From positions 1 through 64,000 of the forward strand of contig BLLL01000007.1 of assembly GCA_013374015.1 (NCBI GenBank): a DNA stretch of 64,000 bases, in the 5' to 3' direction. The position numbers were made by a program, and so were the translations under genes. Shown here piece by piece: positions 8,688 to 19,062 of this stretch. The notes beneath the pieces are model-generated. The model had not been told where the DNA came from, ran no database searches, and saw nothing but the letters and a program-made list of their open reading frames with translations. Position 1 is the first letter of the stretch. Every line of letters starts with the position of its first letter. This DNA comes from Candidatus Desulfovibrio kirbyi. Its GTDB lineage: Bacteria > Desulfobacterota > Desulfovibrionia > Desulfovibrionales > Desulfovibrionaceae.

Positions 8688-9722
8688 TTACTTGTTAGTT
8701 TTCAAAAAAGTTTTGGCGCGCGCCGCCTCAGGTGAGTTCGGGAATTTTTTGATCAGTTCCTGCATGCGCGCTTTGGCCGCTGCGCTCTGGTTGAGCTTGC
8801 TGAAGCAGATGCCCTGTTTCAGATACGCGCCCGGGGCGGAGGCGGATTTGGGATATTTTTTGATAACGGTGTCATAGGCCAGCGTCGCGTCCGGAAACTG
8901 ATTGCGCTGAAAATAACATTCCGCCAGATAGTACTGCGCTTTTGACGCTTGGGCATGGGTTGCGTAGTTTTTGAGAAAATCTGAAAAAGAACGCTGGGCC
9001 TCGGTGTAGTTTCGGGCGTTGAACGAATTGACGCCGGCGTCAAACAACGCAAGTGCAATGTTCTTGGGCGCTGCCGGCTCCGGGGCGGCAGGCCTGGGCG
9101 AAGGCTGTCCCCAAGTTTCACCGCTGGGGACCTGGGCAGTCTGGGGCTGTCCGTAGGCTTGCGTGCCTTCAGGCACAGCGGCGGTATAGCCGGGGGAGCC
9201 GGCAAGATATGTTCCCGGCTGTCCGTAAGTCGGTGTGGAAGCCGAATCGCCTGTCATTGGAACTCCCTGAGGGGCAACAGGCTGGGGCGTTGCCCCCGGC
9301 GCGGGCTGTGGAATGGTCAGGGGCTGGTCAGACTGGGCAAGCGGGAGCGCATCTCCCGTTGGTTGGAACGGTTGCCCTGCAGGGATGGACGTGGGATCCC
9401 CCAGATTGAGATTTATGGACATGTCGGTTTCTACCTGACGCAGGGCCGCATCCTGCCTGTTGATGCGTTCGGTTATAGCGCGCGCGCCGCCTGCCTGCTG
9501 AAAGTCGTCCATTTGTCCCTTGATGGCGTCCAGTTCCTGTCGCATGGCCTGAAGCTGATTGTACACGTCAGCCTGACTTGGTTGTATCTGTTTGAGCTGT
9601 CTGTCATGCTGTTGCACCTGCTGCTCAATGTCCAGACTTTTAGAGCCATCTCCTGAAGAAAGGCAACCGCCAAGGAGCAGGAGGACCGGAAGCCCAAAGA
9701 GTGAAAAACAGTGTGTTTTCAT
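8688..9722 (-). CDS. Tol-Pal system lipoprotein CpoB/YbgF-like
   Basis: Periplasmic protein thought to coordinate Tol-Pal constriction with peptidoglycan synthesis. The product is 344 residues from the ATG at 9722; ten further upstream codons are open but would spoil the signal peptide. The N-terminus is a lipoprotein signal with lipobox LLLGGC, so the mature N-terminus is lipidated Cys. A coiled coil follows around residues 30-80, rich in Gln (QQVQQHDRQLKQ). A Pro/Gln/Gly-rich linker of about 120 residues comes next, then C-terminal TPR units (LFDAGVNSFNARNYTEAQRSF, AQYYLAECYF). E. coli CpoB is a soluble protein, so the lipobox is a difference. No tol genes are in the window. Confidence 0.82.
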   Translation of the reverse strand: MKTHCFSLFGLPVLLLLGGCLSSGDGSKSLDIEQQVQQHDRQLKQIQPSQADVYNQLQAMRQELDAIKGQMDDFQQAGGARAITERINRQDAALRQVETDMSINLNLGDPTSIPAGQPFQPTGDALPLAQSDQPLTIPQPAPGATPQPVAPQGVPMTGDSASTPTYGQPGTYLAGSPGYTAAVPEGTQAYGQPQTAQVPSGETWGQPSPRPAAPEPAAPKNIALALFDAGVNSFNARNYTEAQRSFSDFLKNYATHAQASKAQYYLAECYFQRNQFPDATLAYDTVIKKYPKSASAPGAYLKQGICFSKLNQSAAAKARMQELIKKFPNSPEAARAKTFLKTNK

Positions 9723-9772
9723 ACGCGCCTCGCTATTCTTATCAATGGCCAACTATAATGGTCAACTATCTG

Positions 9773-10312
9773 TTATCGTTCTCGCGGATTTTCTTCAAGG
9801 CTTTTTATTGCCGGCCAAAAAATTCGACATGCGAGGATCGCGCCGCCGCAAATTGCCATGTCAGCCACATTAAAAGCAGGCCAGTGTTGGCTGCCCGCAT
9901 AGAAATCCAGAAAATCCACAACCGCTCTGAAGCGTACCCTGTCAATCATGTTACCCAGCGCTCCGCCAAGCACAAGACCAAGGCCGGTGAACAGCCAAGG
10001 GTTGTCGCGTGAATCGCGCACAAGCGTGAGAATCGCCCAGACCGCAATGAGGGTCGCCGTAAGAAAGAGCCAGAATTGCCATTCAATGTCCGAGCGGTTC
10101 AAAAAACCGAAGGCCGCGCCGCGATTGCGAATGTTCACTATGTCAAAAAAGCCGGGGATAATGGTGACTGTTTTGTGTTCCGGCAGGGTGATCATGATCA
10201 GGTATTTGGTTGCCTGGTCCAGTATCAGAGCGAACGCCGCAAAAGCGCATAGGATTTTGTACCGCTTGCCGGCGGCAGGCTCTGTTTTGCGCGTTATCGT
10301 GGAGACAGTCAT
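9773..10312 (-). CDS. lspA: Prolipoprotein signal peptidase (signal peptidase II)
   Basis: Inner-membrane aspartic protease that removes signal peptides from lipidated prolipoproteins. It has 179 residues with four membrane segments. The catalytic aspartates are in GNMIDRVRF...VVDF and [10 protein letters not shown], the two family motifs. NRGAAFGFL is also characteristic. Its ATG overlaps the stop of ileS as ATGA, giving translational coupling; ileS-lspA is a widespread pair. The neighbouring lipoprotein gene at 8688-9722 would be one of its substrates. Confidence 0.95.
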   Translation of the reverse strand: MTVSTITRKTEPAAGKRYKILCAFAAFALILDQATKYLIMITLPEHKTVTIIPGFFDIVNIRNRGAAFGFLNRSDIEWQFWLFLTATLIAVWAILTLVRDSRDNPWLFTGLGLVLGGALGNMIDRVRFRAVVDFLDFYAGSQHWPAFNVADMAICGGAILACRIFWPAIKSLEENPRER

Positions 10313-13137
10313 GCGCCGGCGTCCACAGAATGCTGGTTGGAAGACAGCACGCCGGTGCAACGCGGGCACAGCGTGGGATGATCGGCGTGCGCGCCAAGGG
10401 CAGTGTTGTATATCCAGCAGCGTTCACATTTTTCGCCCAACGCCTTCTGTACCAGGACCGCAAGCTCCGGCAGCTCTTCGTCCCGAAACGCCGTGTCGCC
10501 GGCCATTTCCAGAGGGGCTGTTTCAAGCTGGGAAACAATGCAGACGGCGCGCAGATCTGTCTTCAGATTGTCGAGGCGCTGTCGCAGATTTTCAGACAGA
10601 AAAATCGTCACCCGCGTGTCCAGAGAATGCCCCACAACGCGGTCTCTGCGCAACGGCTCCACAGCCTTTGTCACAACGCCGCGCACGGCAAGCAGGGTGT
10701 TCCAGTCATCGCGCGCGCGCTCATCCAGCAAAAAAGAGTCCGTGTTGATGGGGGGAAGGGCGAAAACAGTGGTTTCCGCCCCCTTGAGCGATCCCGGCAG
10801 GCAAGCAAAAATTTCTTCCGCCATAAAGGAAAGCACGGGCGCCATGTCGCGTAAAAGCAGGCTCAGGATGTGCCACAGAGCTGTCTGTGCGGAGCGGCGC
10901 CGGGGGCTTGCCGCGCCTTCAGTGTACAGACGGTCTTTAAGAATATCCAGGTACACGGCGGAAAGATCCGTGACGCAGTAATTGTGCAGGGTGTGGTAGA
11001 CCCTGTGAAATTCAAATTTCGTGTAGGCTTCCTGCACACGGTCGTGTACGCGGGCAGCCGCGTCAAGGGCAAAACGGTCAAGGGGCAGGAGTCTGTCAAT
11101 GGGCAACAGGTCCGTCATATCGCTGATATTGCCCAGAATAAAACGGCAGATATTGCGTATGCGTCGGTACGCGTCCACAAGGCGCTCCAGAATTTGTTCA
11201 GAAATGCGAATATCTTCACGGTAGTCTACAGAAGAAGCCCAAAGGCGAACTATTTCCGCGCCGTATTTGTCAATGATTTCCTGAGGCGCGATTACGTTGC
11301 CGTCGGATTTGGACATTTTGCGTCCCCGTCCGTCCACAACGTAGCCGTGCGTCAGCACGGACGTGTAGGGGGCCACGCCGCGCGTGCCCGCGCACGCCAG
11401 CAGAGAACTGTGAAACCAGCCACGGTGCTGGTCGGAGCCTTCCAGATATATGTCTGCGGGAAAGCGCAGTTCCGGGCGTTGCTCCAGCACAGCGGCGAAG
11501 CTTGTGCCGGAATCAAACCAGACATCCAGAATGTCTGTTTCTTTTTTCCAGAGGTTTCCCCCGCACTGCGGGCACGTAAGGCCTTTCGGAACAATGTCGG
11601 CTAGAGCGGCCTCGTACCAGTAATCGCAGCCGGTTGGGTGAGCGGCGAAACGATCGGCCATTTCGCGCATCCAGTGCGGGTCGTTCCAGGCGGTGTCACA
11701 GTCTTCACACAGGAGCGCTAGGATCGGCACTCCCCATTGCCGTTGGCGTGATATGCACCAGTCAGGACGTGACGCGATCATATTGTGGATACGCCCGGCC
11801 CCCCAAGCGGGTATCCAGCGCACAGCGGTGGTGATGAGGCGCAGGGCGCGCTCGCGCAGCGTGTTTTTTTCCATGCTGATGAACCACTGCGTTGTCGCGT
11901 GGAAAATAACGGGATTTTTGCACCGCCAGCAGTGCGGATAGGAGTGGTCAAGGTCGGTCTCATGCAGGAGGGCTCCTTTTTCCTTAAGCGTGGCGATAAC
12001 ATGTGGGTTTGCCTCCATGACGTTCATGCCGGCGAACAAGGGCACTGAAGGCAAAAAACAGCCCGCGTCGTCCAGAGGCGACAGGATGTCAAGTCCGTAG
12101 TTGAGAGCGGCTTCATAGTCTTCACGACCGTGACCCGGCGCGGTATGCACGCAACCGGCACCTGTTTCCAGCGTGACGTGTGCGCCCAGTATCAGGGGCG
12201 CGGGACGATCGTAAAACGGGTGGCGGGCTGTGAGACCTTCCAGCTGCGCCCCTGTGGCGCGTCCGATCACAGTGGGGTTTTTCCAGCCGAACAGCGCGGC
12301 GCAGGCGTGAACGCGTTCCTCAGCCAGCAGATGGTGTTCTCCGTCCACATCAACCAGCGCATAGACAAATTCCGGATGCAGGCACACGGCCATATTGTCC
12401 GGCAGTGTCCAGGGCGTTGTTGTCCAGATGATCACACCTGCCCTGTCCGGATTCGCTGCGGGAAACACTGTTTTCATGGCCGTATCGGGCAGGGGAAAAC
12501 GCACATGGATTGAGGGAGAGGCGTGATCGTGGTATTCCACCTCGGCTTCGGCAAGGGCGGTGCGGCAGGAGCAACACCAGTAAATGGGTTTTTTGGCGCG
12601 AACAACACTGCCTTTTTCCACAAAATTGGCAAATTCCCGGGCAGTTGTGGCCTCATAATCCGGCGTCATGCTTAAATAGGGCGTGTCCCAGTCGCCCAGA
12701 ACGCCGAGCCGCCTGAACTCTTCGCGCTGCACCGTAATCCATTTTGTTGCATACTCGCGGCAGAGTTTGCGCACAACGCGGGCGGGCAGGGTCTTTTTCT
12801 TTTCCTTGAGTTGCTGTTCCACCTTGTGTTCAATGGGCAGACCGTGGCAGTCCCACCCGGGCACGTAATGGGAGGGAAACCCCTGCATATTGCGTGATTT
12901 GACAATGATGTCCTTGAGGATTTTGTTCAGCGCCGTGCCCATGTGTATGTGTCCGTTGGCATAGGGGGGGCCGTCGTGCAATGTGTAGGCGGGTTTCCCG
13001 GAGGCTGTGGCCGCCGCTGTCATGGCGGCGTAGGCGCTGCTCTGGCGTTTGAGCAGTTCCAGTTCGCGCCGTTTGAGATCGGCCTTCATAGGAAAGGAGG
13101 TGTCGGGCAGATTTAACGTGTTTTTATAGTCGCTCAT
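10309..13137 (-). CDS. ileS: Isoleucyl-tRNA synthetase
   Basis: Charges tRNA-Ile with isoleucine. The product is 942 residues. The HIGH-type motif is [14 protein letters not shown] near residues 54-67. The KMSKS motif is KMSKSDGNV near residue 600. An editing domain with [13 protein letters not shown] lies between them. The C-terminal zinc module has CERCW and CPRC. I chose the ATG at 13137, with AGGAA upstream, over the longer open frame because [21 protein letters not shown] is the normal N-terminus. It overlaps the end of hypC by 14 bases and lspA by 4, so hypD, hypE, hypC, ileS and lspA appear co-transcribed. Confidence 0.97.
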   Translation of the reverse strand: MSDYKNTLNLPDTSFPMKADLKRRELELLKRQSSAYAAMTAAATASGKPAYTLHDGPPYANGHIHMGTALNKILKDIIVKSRNMQGFPSHYVPGWDCHGLPIEHKVEQQLKEKKKTLPARVVRKLCREYATKWITVQREEFRRLGVLGDWDTPYLSMTPDYEATTAREFANFVEKGSVVRAKKPIYWCCSCRTALAEAEVEYHDHASPSIHVRFPLPDTAMKTVFPAANPDRAGVIIWTTTPWTLPDNMAVCLHPEFVYALVDVDGEHHLLAEERVHACAALFGWKNPTVIGRATGAQLEGLTARHPFYDRPAPLILGAHVTLETGAGCVHTAPGHGREDYEAALNYGLDILSPLDDAGCFLPSVPLFAGMNVMEANPHVIATLKEKGALLHETDLDHSYPHCWRCKNPVIFHATTQWFISMEKNTLRERALRLITTAVRWIPAWGAGRIHNMIASRPDWCISRQRQWGVPILALLCEDCDTAWNDPHWMREMADRFAAHPTGCDYWYEAALADIVPKGLTCPQCGGNLWKKETDILDVWFDSGTSFAAVLEQRPELRFPADIYLEGSDQHRGWFHSSLLACAGTRGVAPYTSVLTHGYVVDGRGRKMSKSDGNVIAPQEIIDKYGAEIVRLWASSVDYREDIRISEQILERLVDAYRRIRNICRFILGNISDMTDLLPIDRLLPLDRFALDAAARVHDRVQEAYTKFEFHRVYHTLHNYCVTDLSAVYLDILKDRLYTEGAASPRRRSAQTALWHILSLLLRDMAPVLSFMAEEIFACLPGSLKGAETTVFALPPINTDSFLLDERARDDWNTLLAVRGVVTKAVEPLRRDRVVGHSLDTRVTIFLSENLRQRLDNLKTDLRAVCIVSQLETAPLEMAGDTAFRDEELPELAVLVQKALGEKCERCWIYNTALGAHADHPTLCPRCTGVLSSNQHSVDAGA

Positions 13138-13396
13138 GCTGATTCCTGATGGTTTGCTCTTCGGCGTGCAGAGCGGCGGCCATCTCACGCAGAGAGTCAA
13201 GCGTGAGGCGTGCTTCCTCATGTGAGAGAGTGTGCAGAGCAAAGCCCGCGTGGACGATAAGATAGTCGCCCACATTCGGCAATTCCGGCAAAAGCATGGC
13301 GGAGGCGGAGAGGTAGGTGTCGCTTTCGCCCACGCGCACGCGGATCATGTCGTTTTCCTGCAGTTCCACAACCTCGGCAGGGATGGCTAGGCACAT
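13124..13396 (-). CDS. hypC: [NiFe]-hydrogenase maturation chaperone HypC
   Basis: Small chaperone that carries the Fe(CN)2CO unit with HypD and binds the hydrogenase large-subunit precursor. The 90-residue product starts MCLAIPAEV, the invariant HypC N-terminus. Cys2 becomes N-terminal after Met removal and is the active ligand. The conserved [12 protein letters not shown] lies at residues 46-57. The frame is open further upstream, but only this start gives the required N-terminus. hypE is 67 bases upstream and ileS overlaps its end. Confidence 0.95.
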   Translation of the reverse strand: MCLAIPAEVVELQENDMIRVRVGESDTYLSASAMLLPELPNVGDYLIVHAGFALHTLSHEEARLTLDSLREMAAALHAEEQTIRNQHERL

Positions 13397-13463
13397 GACG
13401 TATTTCCTGGTATTTTGATCATTGTGTGCGTTTTTCCAAAAAGTATAGCACGGATTACAGGCA

Positions 13464-14480
13464 TCAGCAAATCCTCGGCAGTTGTGCCCCTTCCAGCATA
13501 CCCAGAATTCGTTCTCCGCCGATGCGCGTGCGCAAAACAACACTGCCCTGTCTGCCTTCCGCATCTTTTATTACAGTGCCGATGCGCGCGGCTTGTCTTC
13601 CGTAGGGAGAGGCGCGCATGGCCATAAGCGCTTTTTCGGCGCGGTCTTCAGGCAAAACACACACGCATTTGCCTTCGTTGGCAAGATAGAGCGGGTCAAG
13701 CCCCAAGAAAGAACAAGCGTTTTTTACTGATTCGCGCACGGGAATGGCTGTTTCTTCAATTTCTATAGACACGTTTGACTGCTGCGCAATTTCGTTGAGG
13801 GTTGTGGCAAGTCCGCCGCGTGTGGGGTCGCGTAGCGTGTGCACACAGCCTGCCGCTGTGACAATATGTTCGATCATGCTGTTCAGGGGCGCGGAATCAG
13901 AAGTCATATCCGACAAAAAAGAAAGGTTTTCGCGGCTGCGCAATACGGTTAGCCCGTGGTCGCCCAGTGAGCCGCTGACAAGGACGGCGTCCCCGACGCG
14001 GGCATTGTGCCCGGAGGGAGTTGGATTTGCGTACACAGTACCCACGCCCGTGGTGGTGATAAAGAGTTTGTCGCACGCCGTGCGCGGCACTACCTTGGTG
14101 TCGCCGGTGACAATGCTCACGCTGGCCGCGCGGGCGGCATCAGCCATATTCCGCGCCACACGTTCCAGATCGGCAAGCGGCAGGCCTTCTTCCAGAATAA
14201 AGGCGCAGCTCAGGTAACGCGGACGCGCTCCCATCATGGCCACATCGTTTACTGTGCCGTGCACGGCAAGGCTGCCTATGCTGCCGCCGGGAAAAAAAAG
14301 CGGTGTCACAGTGTAGGAATCGGTGCTCATGGCAAGCGGCGGCGCAATGTCCTCAAGCAGGGCGGCATCGTCCAGCCGCCGCAGGAGCGGATTGTCAAAA
14401 TGGCGCAGGAAACACCGCTCCACAAGACGTTGTGAGGCGCGGCCGCCGCTGCCGTCGTCAAGCAGGATGCATGTGTCCAT
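13464..14480 (-). CDS. hypE: Carbamoyl-dehydratase HypE
   Basis: Converts the carbamoyl group received on its C-terminal cysteine to thiocyanate, the source of the cyanide ligands of [NiFe] hydrogenase. It has 338 residues and the PurM/SelD fold. The N-terminal DDGSGGRASQRLVE and the C-terminal PRIC, ending in the modified Cys, are both present. The ATG at 14480 shares one base with the hypD stop (TGATG), so translation is coupled. No hypA, hypB or hypF is in the window. Confidence 0.95.
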   Translation of the reverse strand: MDTCILLDDGSGGRASQRLVERCFLRHFDNPLLRRLDDAALLEDIAPPLAMSTDSYTVTPLFFPGGSIGSLAVHGTVNDVAMMGARPRYLSCAFILEEGLPLADLERVARNMADAARAASVSIVTGDTKVVPRTACDKLFITTTGVGTVYANPTPSGHNARVGDAVLVSGSLGDHGLTVLRSRENLSFLSDMTSDSAPLNSMIEHIVTAAGCVHTLRDPTRGGLATTLNEIAQQSNVSIEIEETAIPVRESVKNACSFLGLDPLYLANEGKCVCVLPEDRAEKALMAMRASPYGRQAARIGTVIKDAEGRQGSVVLRTRIGGERILGMLEGAQLPRIC

Positions 14481-15586
14481 CAGCGTTCCGAATAGTTGTA
14501 GCAGGCTGCGCAGGAGCCTTCTGTGGAGACCATGCACGGGCCGGTGGGAGTGGCTGGGGTACAGACCTTCCCAAACAGGGGGCAGGCAGGGGGGGCAATG
14601 CGCCCTTTCAGTACATCCCCGCAACGGCAGCCGCGCGGCGGCGGCGTTTCGGCAACGCGCAGGTCAAATGTGGCGGCAGCGTCCCAAGCGGCAAAATCCG
14701 GTCGCACGGCAAACCCGCTTTGTGCAATGCGCCCCATGCCGCGCCAGAGTGCGTCCGAAGGGACAAATACCTGGTCAAGCAGGGCGCGTGCCTTGGGGTT
14801 GCCCGCATCGTTGACCGCGCGCGGGTAGGCGTTGACCACGGCAGGCTGCCCATCGCGAATTTGTTCCGTAATCAGGCATAGGGCAAGCAGAATATCCGCC
14901 GGTTCAAAACCACCCACAACGCCCGGCACGCGCGCCTCCGCCAGAAAGGCATACGGCGCAAGCCCCAGGACAGTGGAAACGTGCCCGGGCAGAAGAAAGG
15001 CGTCGATGTCCGTGTCCGCATCGTTCAGTAGAGAGCGCAGCACGGGCGGCACGCGTTTGTGCAGGGAAAAGACGCGAAAATTTTTGCGTTGCTGTTGGCA
15101 CGCGCAGAGCAGTGTCGCGGCCACAGCCGGGGCTGTCGCTTCAAAGCCTATGCCCAGAAAAACCACTGTGTCGCCCGGATTTTTCGCGGCAAGCGTCAGT
15201 GCGTCCAGAGGAGAATATACAATTTCCACGCGTGCGCCCGCGGCCTGGGCGTGTTTCAGGTTGTTGCCGTTTGGCCCCGGCACACGCAACATGTCGCCGA
15301 ATGTGGCAACGATGAGGGAGTCTTTTTCGGCAAGGTGCAGAATGGCCGCAATGTCAGCGTCGTGGGTCACGCACACGGGGCAGCCCGGTCCGGAAAGATG
15401 AGCAATGCCCTTTGGCAGCAGGGAGCGCAGCCCGCTTTGAAAAATGGCCATTGTGTGCGTGCCGCAGACTTCCATAAAGCGCAGTTGTTTGCCACCGGCG
15501 GCATGCAGGGAATCAAGGGCGCGTGTGAGTCGGGCAAGCAGTCCGGCGCAGAGCGTCTTGTCCTGAAAGGCTGAAGTAAGGTGCAT
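14480..15586 (-). CDS. hypD: [NiFe]-hydrogenase maturation protein HypD
   Basis: Iron-sulfur scaffold where the Fe(CN)2CO group is assembled with HypC and HypE. The 368-residue product contains FMEVCGTHTMAIFQSGL, GPGCPVCVT and GFEATAPA. The C-terminal 4Fe-4S cysteines are in PRGCRCGDVLKG, CPLFGKVCTP and GSCAACYNY. I chose the ATG at 15586; the frame continues about 97 codons upstream into the epimerase gene, which is not credible. The upstream ribosome binding site is weak. The gene begins 17 bases after the epimerase stop. Confidence 0.95.
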   Translation of the reverse strand: MHLTSAFQDKTLCAGLLARLTRALDSLHAAGGKQLRFMEVCGTHTMAIFQSGLRSLLPKGIAHLSGPGCPVCVTHDADIAAILHLAEKDSLIVATFGDMLRVPGPNGNNLKHAQAAGARVEIVYSPLDALTLAAKNPGDTVVFLGIGFEATAPAVAATLLCACQQQRKNFRVFSLHKRVPPVLRSLLNDADTDIDAFLLPGHVSTVLGLAPYAFLAEARVPGVVGGFEPADILLALCLITEQIRDGQPAVVNAYPRAVNDAGNPKARALLDQVFVPSDALWRGMGRIAQSGFAVRPDFAAWDAAATFDLRVAETPPPRGCRCGDVLKGRIAPPACPLFGKVCTPATPTGPCMVSTEGSCAACYNYSER

Positions 15587-15602
15587 GGGCGGCTTTGACT
15601 GT

Positions 15603-16625
15603 TTACAGATTGGAAGCATACCAGTCCCCGGCGCGGCGCAGTCCGTCACGGACGCTGTACTGCGGCGCGTAGCCGAGCAGTTTTTGCGCACGGGAAATAT
15701 CAGCCAGGGAGTGGCGCACGTCGCCGGCGCGAAAGTCGCGGTATACGGCAGCAGCCATTGCCATTTCAGGTTTGTGCCGGGCAACTTCTTCGCGGATAAG
15801 CGTAAAAAGCGTGGTGAGTGTGGTGCGTTGCCCAAAAGCGACATTGTATATTTTGTTGCGCGCCTTTTGTCTGGCAAATGATGCTAGCAGGTTGGCCTGC
15901 ACAACATTGTCTATGTAGCAGAAATCGCGGCTGGTTTTGCCATCGCCGTTGATATGGACGCTCTCTTCTCTGAGCAGGCAGGCAAACCATTGGGGTATCA
16001 CCGCGGCATACGCGCCGAAGGGGTCCTGACGTTTGCCGAATACGTTGAAATAGCGCAGGCCGATACCGGTAAATCCGTAACAGCGGGCAAAAACGTCCGC
16101 ATACAGCTCGTCCACATATTTTGTGACGGCGTAGGGCGAGAGCGGTCGGCCGATAACGTCTTCCACCTTGGGCAGGCCGGGCGAATCCCCGTATGTGGAG
16201 GAAGAGGCAGCGTAGACAAAGCTCTTCACGCCGGCGTCGCGCGCGGCTGTCAGCATGTGCAGAAAGCCGGTGATATTGCAGCTGTTGGAAAGCAGAGGGT
16301 CATCAATGGAGCGCGGCACGGAACCAAGGGCTGCCTCGTGCAGCACGTGGTCTGTGTTTTTGCAGGCGTCGCGACAGGTCTGCATATCGCGGATGTCGCC
16401 CTCAATAAAGGTGAAGCGTTTCCAGGCGTCCTCCCCGACGAGTTCGCGCACCATATCAAGATTTTTTTGGTAGCCTGTGAGGAAGTTGTCCAGCCCGACG
16501 ACTGTTTGTCCAAGCCCCAGCAGATGTTCGAGCAGGTTTGATCCGATAAAGCCCGCCACACCGGTAACAAGCCAGCGGGCGGGAGATTTTTTGAGAGCGC
16601 GGCTCAGTGTGGAATATGCTGCCAT
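15603..16625 (-). CDS. NAD-dependent UDP-sugar 4-epimerase (WbpP/TviC type)
   Basis: Extended short-chain dehydrogenase of 340 residues that interconverts UDP-N-acetylhexosamines or related sugars for surface polysaccharide. [19 protein letters not shown] is the NAD site near residue 20. The active-site serine region ASSSTYGD lies near residue 140 and YAVTK near residue 165. [12 protein letters not shown] matches the WbpP/Gne branch more than plain GalE. The ATG at 16625 has an AAGGA site. It is the first gene of the minus-strand run that continues into hypDEC. The exact substrate is not decided. Confidence 0.87.
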   Translation of the reverse strand: MAAYSTLSRALKKSPARWLVTGVAGFIGSNLLEHLLGLGQTVVGLDNFLTGYQKNLDMVRELVGEDAWKRFTFIEGDIRDMQTCRDACKNTDHVLHEAALGSVPRSIDDPLLSNSCNITGFLHMLTAARDAGVKSFVYAASSSTYGDSPGLPKVEDVIGRPLSPYAVTKYVDELYADVFARCYGFTGIGLRYFNVFGKRQDPFGAYAAVIPQWFACLLREESVHINGDGKTSRDFCYIDNVVQANLLASFARQKARNKIYNVAFGQRTTLTTLFTLIREEVARHKPEMAMAAAVYRDFRAGDVRHSLADISRAQKLLGYAPQYSVRDGLRRAGDWYASNL

Positions 16626-16858
16626 GGTGTCCTTGTTTTCCTGCCATATACATCCTTGGCGGATTTTCGGCAACAGAAACAATGAACTGTTTTGAATGTC
16701 CGGTTCTCCGGCACTACTCCGTGCGATTCTATGTCGGAGATTCGGTCGGCTTGCCGGTTTCGCTTACGAAGACTAACAGTATTGTCGCATAGTGGCAATG
16801 TGTCAATCGGCGTGGCATGGTTTTAGAGAGGTGAAAAGGAGGTTGCGCGGTTCCCACC

Positions 16859-16888
16859 TTGACGTGAGGGCGGTCGTATGCCTATAGC
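16859..16888 (+). promoter_or_regulatory. Candidate promoter for the 16938 gene
   Basis: Plus-strand TTGACG (16859-16864) and TATAGC (16883-16888) are 18 bases apart, about 50 bases upstream of the start codon. The rest of the 312-base interval 16626-16937, between divergent genes, shows no gene I can support. Confidence 0.4.
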
Positions 16889-16937
16889 ATAGAGTTACGA
16901 GTGGAGTGAATCGTGCTTTAGCTGTAAAGGATTGTCA

Positions 16938-17420
16938 ATGCCCCAAGCCCAACAGCAGCTTCAGAAATCCGTTGCCCATATTCTTGAAGCCGTAATGTTT
17001 GAAAACTGGCTCCGTTTTTATTTTATTGCGGAAGGGCCGGACATGCGGGAGTCTGCTGATGGGCATTCCTCACTCGTTTTGAGGGTGTCCGACAAGGGTA
17101 TGGAGCGTATCAGGGCGGACTACTCGCATCTGTTGCCCCTAGCTGAATCCCTGAACGGCAAGGATCTGGATTTTGAAGCCTCCCGCACGGCTGTGTGCCT
17201 TTTTGTGACAGATCACCTTGACGGAACGGTCATGCCAAAGGACAGCGCGGCCCAGGTTTTGGCAAGCGCACTGTTTCAGGACAGGTTGCAACTGTTCAAC
17301 ACTTGGGTGCAGGCGCACGAAAACGTGCTTGACAAGACCTTTCTGGATTTTGCCGCTTGGCGGCAACTGTTTGCGCAATGGGCTGAAAGCGCTCTTAAAT
17401 CCACAATTTTAGTAAACTGA
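16938..17420 (+). CDS. Hypothetical protein, 160 residues
   Basis: I do not recognise a family. The ATG at 16938 has AAAGGA (16926-16931) at good spacing; an in-frame TTG two codons earlier is the alternative. The protein is soluble, with no signal peptide or membrane segment. It is rich in aromatic residues near the N-terminus (FENWLRFYFIAEGPD) and mostly helical in appearance, with DKTFLDFAAWRQLFAQWAES near the end. It stands alone, divergent from the epimerase gene. Codon use is like its neighbours, so I think it is a real, lineage-specific gene. Confidence 0.7.
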   Translation: MPQAQQQLQKSVAHILEAVMFENWLRFYFIAEGPDMRESADGHSSLVLRVSDKGMERIRADYSHLLPLAESLNGKDLDFEASRTAVCLFVTDHLDGTVMPKDSAAQVLASALFQDRLQLFNTWVQAHENVLDKTFLDFAAWRQLFAQWAESALKSTILVN

Positions 17421-17429
17421 TCTTCACTG

Positions 17430-17667
17430 CTATTTTTGCGAAACAAGGCGTGTCAGCGCATAGTCAAGTTTTGCCAGCGCCGCGCGCAATTCTGTCTGCT
17501 CCACCCACGGGCGCTGTTCCACAGTGGCGAACTTGTCCTTACCAAACCAGCAGGGGCAAAAGGCCGGAATGGTCAATGTGCGCGTGCGTTATTAGTATAA
17601 AATCCAGCGTGGTCGGGCTGTACATTTTGCTGTCGCGGTTGCGCGCCTCAATGCCTTTCAGGGTCAT
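17430..17667 (-). pseudogene. Remnant of a metallo-beta-lactamase-fold hydrolase
   Basis: Read on the minus strand from an ATG at 17667, the frame encodes DFILITHAHIDHSGLLPLL, which carries the HxHxDH zinc motif of metallo-beta-lactamase-fold hydrolases (beta-CASP nuclease style). A stop follows immediately after LLVW. In the next frame a stretch from WFGKDKF to LTRLVSQK runs to a stop at 17430. About 80 codons remain from a family that normally needs 250-550. Most of the core, including the other metal ligands, is missing. I interpret it as a gene collapsed by deletion and frameshift. The origin of the second half is uncertain. Confidence 0.6.
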
Positions 17668-17787
17668 TCAATTTCGGAAGAATTGAATGATCTTAGTTGC
17701 CTTTGTCCCGTATTTGGTCTATGTTCACCCACGATAAAGGTACGTCAATTTTGTGCGTTGTATTTTGAACCTGCCATAAAGGGAAAT

Positions 17788-18456
17788 ATGTCGGAATTCA
17801 GACAAAATATTGTGGACGACCTGCGCCACACAAGCACAGAATCTTGGCGCGTTCTCCGAATCATGGCGGAAATGGCGCAGGCACTTGACGAGTTGAATAC
17901 AGTGAAGACCAACTGCATTTCCATTTTCGGATCAGCCCGCACCACTGCCGACATGCAGGAATATCAGGCAGCGGAGAAACTTGCGCGTCTGCTGGTACAG
18001 GCGAATTTCGGCGTCATCACAGGCGGCGGCCCCGGCATCATGGAGGCGGCTAACAAGGGTGCCTGTGAGGCCGGCGGCGAATCCGTGGGGCTGCATATTC
18101 ATTTGCCGCAAGAGCAGGCATGCAACAAATATGTGAAAACGCGCTGTGATTTTCGTTATTTTTTTGTCCGAAAGTTTATGTTTATCAAGTATTCTATGGG
18201 GTATGTCGTCATGCCCGGTGGCATGGGCACTGTTGACGAGTTTTCCGAGGCCTTTGTGCTGGCGCAGACAGGCCGCGCCCGCGCTTTCCCGATCATTCTG
18301 TACGATTCAACATACTGGAACGGGCTTCTGGAATGGATGCGCAAAGGCATGGTGACCGGCGGATACGTCAGGGAATCGGAAATTGATCGGCTTGTCAGCT
18401 TGTGCGACACCCCTGAAGAAGTGGTTGCCCTGGTGTGCAGGACAGTCATTTTATAG
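17788..18456 (+). CDS. LOG-family Rossmann protein (TIGR00730, nucleotide 5'-monophosphate phosphoribohydrolase type)
   Basis: The 222-residue protein has both family motifs: GGGPGIMEAANKGA near residue 75 and MPGGMGTVDEF near residue 140. LOG proteins cleave the N-glycosidic bond of nucleoside monophosphates; in bacteria the physiological substrate is often unknown. Older annotations call them lysine decarboxylases, which is wrong for this motif set. The ATG at 17788 has AAGGG about 5 bases upstream; the open frame starts earlier, at 17683, without such a site. tadA follows closely on the same strand. Confidence 0.88.
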   Translation: MSEFRQNIVDDLRHTSTESWRVLRIMAEMAQALDELNTVKTNCISIFGSARTTADMQEYQAAEKLARLLVQANFGVITGGGPGIMEAANKGACEAGGESVGLHIHLPQEQACNKYVKTRCDFRYFFVRKFMFIKYSMGYVVMPGGMGTVDEFSEAFVLAQTGRARAFPIILYDSTYWNGLLEWMRKGMVTGGYVRESEIDRLVSLCDTPEEVVALVCRTVIL

Positions 18457-18527
18457 CGCAACCGCGTGTTTTTGAACGTGCAGGCCCGTTGCCCGCGCCG
18501 CCGCCCGGCCAAAACTGGGGAGATCTC

Positions 18528-18965
18528 ATGGGCATGGCGCTTGAGAGCGCCAGACAGGGGGCACTCAACGGGGAGATGCCGGTAGGGGCGGTGGTTGCCG
18601 CTCCTGACGGGCGTGTGCTGGCAAGGGCGCACAACGCGCCGATTGCCCTGTGCGATCCTGTCGCCCATGCGGAATTGCTGGCCTTGCGGGCGGCGGGGCA
18701 GGTTTTGGGCAATTATCGTCTGAACGGATGTGTGCTTCTGGTCACTCTGGAGCCTTGCCCCATGTGTGCGGCCGCTCTGGTGCATGCCCGTCTTGCCGGT
18801 CTTGTATTCGGCGCTGCGGATGCACTGGCCGGAGCTGTGATTTCCCGCGCGGAATATCTGGATGTTTCTTTTTGCAATCACCGCATCTGGCGTATGGGGG
18901 GGGTGCGCGCCGAGGAATGCGCCGCTCTGCTGCGCGATTTTTTTGCGCAACGACGCGGAAGGTAA
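18528..18965 (+). CDS. tadA: tRNA-specific adenosine deaminase
   Basis: Zinc deaminase that converts A34 to inosine in tRNA-Arg(ACG). The catalytic zinc motifs are HAELLAL and PCPMCAAAL. The start is uncertain. The ATG at 18528 has GGGGAG upstream and gives 145 residues. The frame is open back to a GTG at 18435 that overlaps the LOG gene, and the segment NWGDLMGMALESAR aligns with the normal TadA N-terminus, so a start somewhat upstream is plausible. Residues after the core (EYLDVSFCNHRIWRMGGVRAEEC) are typical. Confidence 0.9.
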   Translation: MGMALESARQGALNGEMPVGAVVAAPDGRVLARAHNAPIALCDPVAHAELLALRAAGQVLGNYRLNGCVLLVTLEPCPMCAAALVHARLAGLVFGAADALAGAVISRAEYLDVSFCNHRIWRMGGVRAEECAALLRDFFAQRRGR

Positions 18966-19062
18966 GCAAGGTGGGGATGAACAATGGGCAATTTTGGAAC
19001 CTCTTGTCCCTCTCGGATCGTATCGTCGACTCCTCAGCCGGCAACGTCAAATGTAAGTGGCG

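Noticed and set aside
17450..17686. 78-codon plus-strand open frame
   Set aside because: It is antisense to the metallo-beta-lactamase remnant, has no ribosome binding site and resembles nothing.
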